Assembly: GCA_910574455.1 (NCBI GenBank)
Contig: CAJSYZ010000005.1
Location: 3,472,001-3,536,000, forward strand
Direction of reading: 5' to 3'
Source of the DNA: Trichaptum fuscoviolaceum
Taxonomy: Eukaryota > Basidiomycota > Agaricomycetes > Hymenochaetales > Trichaptaceae
DNA: 64,000 bases
The position numbers and the translations under genes are program-made. The notes under the pieces are model-generated. The model saw only the letters and a program-made list of their open reading frames with translations, searched no databases and had not been told where the DNA came from. Positions 58,391 to 64,000 of this stretch are shown one piece after another. Each line of letters begins with the position of its first letter. Within the stretch, counting starts at the first letter, position 1.

Positions 58391-60551
58391 ATGTCCCAGC
58401 GATTGTACTTCCATGAAAAGGACGAAAATGGGCAAACCTTGAACCAGTTTGTTTTCGAGGGTGACCAAATAATTGTAATGCTACCCACTTTCCGTCGCCT
58501 GTCACCGAAGATCCTGACAAGCAACTCGTCTCTTGCCTCGTCTCTTGCCGTGTAGTTCACAGGGCCGAGCAAAAGTCAACAGCAGAGCCCTCGGCGTTTC
58601 GGCTTACACATCTTGGGGGATATATTTCTGCCCTCCGGTTTTCCCAATAGTGTAACACCTGGTAAGTATTGAAAAAGCAAACAAAAATGACATGCGTGGA
58701 GAGAACAAACGCTCATTAGCTACTAATCTCCCTGCACTAGATTATGTTCCGTAAGTGTTTCGGCTCAGTTTTGTTTTTTCTTCTTTTTACTTTCGCCTCC
58801 GTAAAGATCGCACTGAAGTGTTTCGCATTTAGGTATCAGATTTATGACTCTCTCCAGGCCTTCAGCAGCTCTATAGCTGGTCTTCTGGCATCCAGGGCCG
58901 TGCTTGAAGGTGCTTCGCACTCTTAATTACCATAAGGCTTGATTACCAGAGACAGCGTCTGACAGGCTTTGGTGTGGGCGACAAGAATGCATCCTCAACA
59001 AATGCCGTACTCCTTTCTATCTTCCAAGACTCGACCGGCAGGTTAGCGAGTGAGTTGAAACTTTATGGGCACTACATCTTTCGGAGATCTCTTTTGCCTT
59101 TCCCCCCTACATTTATCACAAGGTTATGAACTACACCCGTGACAGCTTACTCAATAATGACTCGATCATGGTTTCTTGATTCACTTCAGTACTATAAGGA
59201 GGATGCGAATTAGCGTTCCTCTATTGAACATCGTAGAGAAAGTCTAGATCAAATCACGCAAAAAGCTCATTTCCTACAACATTCCGAACATCAGCGGCCA
59301 ATTTATCCATTCATGTTCAAAGGCAAGATGGTCGCCTACCTTTGCCTACATTCATTTATTTCTCTCCATTAAACCGTCTCGCAAGCAGATTCTTTACTAA
59401 CTCCTGATCGTCTACGTTCTTTTTCAGCAATAATCTTCGCATGGAAATATGGCACCGCACTGGAGCCGGAAGCGAAAATGTATCGGCTGGCTGCAGACAT
59501 TTTCAACGACAGCGCCTTCATCCTTGACTGCCTTTCACCCGCTCTGCCACCCGAGATGCGTGTCCTCGCGCTTTGCCTGGGCGGAGCGCTGCGGGCTGTG
59601 TGCGGAGTGTGCGGTGGAGGGGCAAAGGCTGCCCTCAGCGTGCACTTCGCAAAGGCAGGGAACGTCGGAGAGCTCAATGCGAAAGATTCAAGCCAAGAGA
59701 CTGTCATTGGGTTACTTGGTATGCTGGTACGTCGAGTTGACGTTCTTGGAGAATTCAATCAGCGAAATGAGACTCTGACTTTTGATTTATCTTTTTCTTC
59801 TTCCTTACTTTAGTGCGGATCTTTCGTAATGTCCCATGTCACTTCGCGGAAGACAACGTGGATGGTACTTCTCCTATTACTGACCGTTCACCTGGTGATG
59901 AATTACCTGGCCGTTCGGTCTGTCATTCTAACCACCCTAAATCGCCAACGCGCAACCATCGTATATTCGCACTACCGCGCCAAAGGCGGCGTTCTGACAC
60001 CCTTCCAAGCCGCTTGTCGTGAGCGTATCTTTGAACACAGCGGGACTATACGTGATGTTGCTACCGGGTCACGGCTAGGCACATGCCGGATATGCTGCTC
60101 ATTTAGCGAGTTCTTGCACCTCTCCGGCCTTGACAGACGACGAAAGGCAGATACAAACTCCCGATCGCCTACCCAAATACTCTCTATCTTTCAGGACGAG
60201 AGATATCTACTCTGTCCTTGTCTAGATTCCTCAAAGTCACGGCGCCTCATGCTAGCAATTTGCTTTAAAGAGAATGCGGGACCTGAAGACCATTTGAAAG
60301 CTTGGCTCCATGCGTATGAAGTCATCGCCTTGCATGCACAGAGACCGAAAGAGGACATTAAGTCTACTCCTATCCCTATCGGTGACGCTGTAAACACTTC
60401 GATGCAGGCTATTCGGGTGGCATTCCCAAGCCTGTTGACGGAGCTAAAGCTCAAAGGTTGGGACACGAAAAATGGTACCATTGTAACAAACCCTGTCAGG
60501 AGCGTGTCTACGGTAGATCTTCATGGCTCATCAGAGAAGTTTATCCATTAG
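58391..60551 (+). CDS. RUS family protein (DUF647, root UVB sensitive / RUSF1)
   Basis: Member of a eukaryote-wide membrane-associated family; plant relatives act in UV-B sensing and auxin transport, and fungal function is unknown. Exons 58391-58474, 58556-58661, 58741-58750, 58833-58909, 58966-59049, 59428-59726 and 59814-60551 sum to 465 residues. Family landmarks in order: FLPSGFPNSVTPDYVPYQIY, DSLQAFSSSIAGLLASRAVL, GFGVGDKNAS, SIFQDSTGRLATIIFAWKYG, MYRLAADIFNDSAFILDCLS, GGGAKAALSVHFAKAGNVGE, NAKDSSQETVIGLLGML, and the hydrophobic MVLLLLLTVHLVMNYLAVRS followed by TLNRQRATIV. The C-terminal third is less conserved. The third exon is only 10 nt. Intron 59050-59427 is 378 nt, far longer than its neighbours. 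Confidence 0.92.
58741..58750 (+). other. 10-nt micro-exon in the RUS family gene
   Basis: The exon ATTATGTTCC lies between introns 58662-58740 (79 nt, ending CACTAG) and 58751-58832 (82 nt, starting GTAAGT). It completes Asp, encodes Tyr-Val and starts Pro of the family motif VTPDYVPYQIYDSLQAF. Without it the flanking exons join in the wrong frame. Confidence 0.85.
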
Positions 60552-60857
60552 ATTACCGTCTATAGGAAGAGCCGGATGCTATGTGCCTATCGATTCGGGG
60601 AAAGTTTTAGACACGAGGGAAACAACAAACTGGATGTTGATAGAGCTTGGGATTAGTTAGCTTGATTCTTCCCGAGGATATCGGGTCATCAGTACCTGGC
60701 CTCTGTGACCAAATCTTTATTCTTGCACCTCCATATCTTCTAAAAGACCCAGTTAAGTGTGCGTTAACTCAAACTTTACGGTCCTGTGTTGGAAGTGCTT
60801 CTTTCCTATTTTTAACCCGCCTGTAACTTTTGGAATTTCAAACCTTCGCTATATCTT

Positions 60858-61628
60858 ATAGATAGATAGTCTCGTAACCAGACCAGGCTACTTTTTTGTA
60901 TTTGTCTGCTGTAGCAGACACGGCGTAGCCGGTCTGGGATCTCTAGCCAAAATTTAAAGCGCTATCATATTGAGTTTGAAATTAATCCAAATGAGGCTGC
61001 GATTTCGTGGGTACACTGATGTAATGCGCATTTAAAAGCTTATTTCAATAAACGCAAGGTCTGCGTTACAACTTGAATGAAGCGCAACACACAAACTCTC
61101 GCCGCCTGTGAATCATTCCGTCACTGCTTCTCATAACCACTGAAGCATCCGGATACCATATCTGTATCCCTTGGATGTTGGCGCAAGAGAGATCTTATTT
61201 GGGATGATGAATGCAGGGATTCAAGTGGGTGTATGCATACTGTGCATATGCCACAGCACCCACAACTTGAAGTGAAATGACAAAAAGAATCCCAACACAA
61301 ATGACATTATATGCACTGAGAGCAACAGAATTGTGTACTCACCACATCTCTGAAATGCTCGAGCGGCGTCCATGTACGGGAGGGTCAAAAGTGTTTGCCA
61401 CGCACGGTGTCGGCGTGACAGAAATATGAGCTTTCAAATAAAGTCTAAAATAATGCTAGCCTTACATGAGCAGAACCTATGATATCACTGCTTCATTTGG
61501 TTTAATTTCAAACTCAATATGATAGCGCCATAATTTTTTGCTAGAGATACCAGGCCGGCTAGCGCCGTGTCTGCTACGCAGACCTTATTCCGAAGCAGCC
61601 AGGCCTGGTCACGAGGCTAATAGATAGA
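60858..61628. mobile_element. Non-autonomous element with long inverted repeats (Mutator-like)
   Basis: The element proper is 60867-61619 (753 bp). Its first ~130 bases are an imperfect inverted copy of its last ~130, beginning TAGTCTCGTAACCAG on the left and, reversed, TAGCCTCGTGACCAG on the right, with shared inner words GTAGCAGACACGGCG, ATCTCTAGC and GCGCTATCATATTGAGTTTG. Both ends are flanked by the same 9 bases ATAGATAGA (60858-60866 and 61620-61628). Long inverted repeats with a 9-base target duplication fit the Mutator superfamily. There is no transposase inside. The flank is itself a simple GATA repeat, so the duplication is suggestive rather than certain. Confidence 0.8.
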
Positions 61629-62061
61629 AGCAAAGCTCGGATGCCTTAATCGGAGGAAACCTGCACGATGATCCAATTGCATATAGAAGGAATGAGCTAT
61701 GATAATTGAGATTAAATGTAGGGCTACAGAAATCCACATAACGCCGGACTTTCGCAAGGTCCTTCAAGTATGCTGTTAGATTAACGAAGGGAAGAGAAAA
61801 CGTCAAGACTCTCCACACCTGCATATTCATACAAAGTGAATTTCACCTTCGGTGTTCAGAGAGACAGCGAAAGCGAATAGAGTATCCCTGAAACTATCGG
61901 CATTCTTGAGAAGGGCGCTGAGGACTAAATCACGATGTAAGAGCAGCGGACACAAAGCAAGCATGGAGAATTGACATCTAGATGGAGAGGCGATATGTCA
62001 ACAAATATTCCGAAGCTAATCAACAAATCTGCAATCTCACCAAGGGGTTCGCTTCCTCTTA

Positions 62062-63329
62062 TCAATCGTCTTCATGGATTATAATCCTTGGTTCTGATAT
62101 TTCTCGGACTTGAGCATGACCGACGTCAGCGGAAGCACTTTGGTCCGGCAATGGTTCGGCGTTCTCCGGATCGGGGCCGGGACCGGATTCGTCATCGCTC
62201 TCATCGGCACTGCCTTCTTCACCCGGTCGCCGAAACACAATCTCCTTTCCGTTTACCATCCGTCGTTTCTTCAACGACACTCCCTCGCCTTGCGCGGAGC
62301 GCGTAGGGCCACCAGATTCACCGGCCGAGGGCTGATTTTGCGTACCATTGTCGCCGGAAGTTTTCGTCTTGGCCTTTTCTTTTCTTTTCTGACGTTTCGC
62401 CCGATTCTTCGCAGTCTTGGCCTCTGCCTCCTCCTCCCTTTGACGTTTTTTCTCTTCAAACTCACGTGTAATGGCTTCCTGTCAGATGGTTGAACTATGA
62501 TTAGTATGTGAACTCGTGATCTAAGAGCTGCTAAAATGAAGCGCTGGGATTAGATAAAAAAGAAATTTGCATGTCCAAAATTTGTCTGGAGTAACAGTTA
62601 AAGATAGCCTGACTGAAGGTCTGAGCTCAATGCACATGGATGTAGAGAGCACCCTCCTCCAGGTCGGTGACCGGCTAAAGCTAGACATCCCTGAAAGCAT
62701 CTGATGTACTCAAGATATTCCAGAAACTACTATCCAAGCAGTACCGTTCTCGTCGGACTGCCTATGGGGCTCAACGGACCGAAGTAGACCCTATCCATGC
62801 TACAGTCATCCATCATCAGCATGGAACGCTTCGAGGAGTCGCAAGGCCACTTCATATCTCTTCCATGCAAGATCTGAATAGCGATGATGCTCCCAGAAAC
62901 GCCCAGCACAAGTCCTGCGTTCCAGCAATTGCGAGGCCGGATGATTCAGTGGAGAAATTCAAGAAAACACGAAGAATAAGCGAAGCATTGAACTCGATCG
63001 ACGCTCACCTTCTGCGTCTTCTCATCCATGATCTTCAACCGCTCATACTCCCTCCGCCGGCTTGCCTTATAAACATGAAATTCCCCACTACCAGCACCAG
63101 CACTTGAGCCTTGTACGTTCTTCATCATCTCACGAGCTTCTCGTATCGTCTTCTCCTTCGGAGGAGGCGGAATGTACGCCGGCTTCGATGGATCTTTGAG
63201 CAGCCTTTCCAGTTGAGCACGTTGTTTATCCAGGGGTGTTTGTACATGGCGTTTCGAAGATGGGCCCGGGCTTGGGCTCACGCCTGAACCTGTTCTTGGT
63301 GGTGGGGGAGATGGGGAGGTGGAAGCCAT
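62062..63329 (-). CDS. PRKRIP1: PRKRIP1-like spliceosome protein (DUF1168)
   Basis: Small, highly charged nuclear protein; the human relative is found in catalytic spliceosomes as a long helix bridging components. Two exons (63329-63009 and 62478-62062) give 245 residues. The DUF1168 core is clear: TPLDKQRAQLERLLKDPSKP, AYIPPPPKEK, then GSSAGAGSGEFHVYKASRRR and EYERLKIMDEK. After the intron a Lys/Arg/Glu-rich helix follows (REFEEKKRQREEEAEAKTAK and on). An acidic C-terminal tail (ADESDDESGPGPDPENAEP, ending IIIHEDD) is longer than in short homologues. The intron, 62479-63008, is 530 nt, the longest in this window. The start codon follows a low-complexity leader and gives the expected N-terminal spacing. 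Confidence 0.92.
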
Positions 63330-64000
63330 GATGGTTGTAGTTCAATGTTCAAAGCAAGTTTAGGACTACAGTCTAGAACTAGTACTTGATTACGTCATCT
63401 CAAATGAAACGGCGAAGAGGATCTATGACACACTATGATAGTCCCCTGGCATGTCCAGGGAACGGGTGTGCTTAATTGCGTGAGACACTGCTAGCTCGTC
63501 CGAAGTTGCTCCGCCCTGGGAATAATTTGTAATAAACTGCTCAGTTCCCATGTTGTAGTTCGCCGTCACGTGTCGTGTGAAACGACTTCCAATAAAGTCT
63601 TTGCGTGCACACGGTGACGGATGTCCAAAGTATGCGTCGTGGGCATTCAAGTTCAATATGTACAAGGATTTCACGCTGTCCAATGAACGCAACTCGTCTG
63701 GTACGCTTCTGAACTTCTGGGATGAGACGGGTATCGATCTCAATATCACTACCTCATACGGTTGCTTGACATCAGAATTCGACCAGTATGGTGACTTGGA
63801 GGCCTTTGGTGTTCATCCGGATTGGCAGCGGCGTCAACTGACCAAGTTGGCATCCGTGGTCTGAGGGAGTGGAATCCTCAAGTGATGGCGAAGCTCAAGA
63901 CGTTTGTATGCATGGTGATCAAGGCGCTCGACATTGACGCCATTTGTATCGACAAGAGCACACAAGTCACATTGAACGCATTGGCAGAATGTACAAAGCT
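63330..64000 (+). other. Unrecognised, apparently frameshifted coding stretch at window edge
   Basis: From about 63577 a plus-strand frame stays open to 63864. It reads with balanced composition (FNMYKDFTLSNERNSSGTLL, and WQRRQLTKLASVV near its end). After a one-base change of frame at about 63860 it continues as EWNPQVMAKLKTFVCMVIKA to the window end. This could be a decayed gene, a gene with a sequencing error, or chance. The opposite strand is also open at 63423-63749 (108 codons). I recognise no family. Confidence 0.3.

Noticed and set aside
1..64000. CRISPR arrays, rRNA genes, bacterial operons
   Set aside because: No regularly spaced repeats, no rRNA-like sequence, and gene structure is plainly eukaryotic.

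Overview
The window looks like nuclear DNA of a basidiomycete, most likely an Agaricomycete. Genes are cut by many short GT-AG introns (mostly 50-90 nt) and carry one-codon-scale exons. The recognisable proteins (Gti1/Pac2 regulator, CWC24, CTR9, PPG1-type phosphatase, an RUS/DUF647 protein, PRKRIP1, a laccase-like multicopper oxidase) fit a filamentous basidiomycete. No bacterial operon, rRNA, tRNA or CRISPR array was seen. All gene models below were built by hand from splice signals and reading-frame continuity. Wherever exon lengths could be summed they add up to whole codons.

Layout, left to right. 1-862: 3' part of a glycolipid transfer protein gene. 863-8472: gene-free. 8473-9938 (+): WOPR (Gti1/Pac2) regulator with a Ser/Pro/His-rich tail. 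9939-16570: gene-free, with weak coding-like remnants near 13.0-13.5 kb. 16571-17675 (-): CWC24 splicing factor. 20036-21831 (+): MINDY-family deubiquitinase ending in a CaaX box. 22094-25972 (-): CTR9 subunit of the Paf1 complex. 26188-27877 (+): intracellular LysM protein, divergent from CTR9. 28387-30170 (-): decayed FAD-oxidoreductase copy. 30335-30706: terminal-inverted-repeat element. 34115-35914 (+): intronless secreted multicopper oxidase. 36549-38831 (-): intact FAD oxidoreductase, related to the decayed copy. 39475-44374 (+): 1,530-residue single-pass acidic protein. 45678-47271 (-): PPG1-type phosphatase. 51036-51845 (+): C2H2 zinc-finger protein. 57014-58026 (+): four-helix membrane protein. 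58391-60551 (+): RUS/DUF647 protein. 60867-61619: Mutator-like non-autonomous element. 62062-63329 (-): PRKRIP1 homologue. 63577-64000 (+): unrecognised, apparently frameshifted coding stretch at the right edge.

Housekeeping genes for RNA processing and transcription (CWC24, PRKRIP1, CTR9) sit beside signalling genes (MINDY, PPG1-type). The two putative regulators (WOPR and C2H2) lie in very long gene-free stretches. The 28-39 kb part is the most accessory-looking: a pseudogene, a small transposon, an intronless GC-rich oxidase and the intact FAD enzyme lie next to each other. The most unusual direct observations concern gene structure: micro-exons of 10, 20, 21 and 23 nt that carry conserved residues, and two introns that only keep frame if a GC donor is used.
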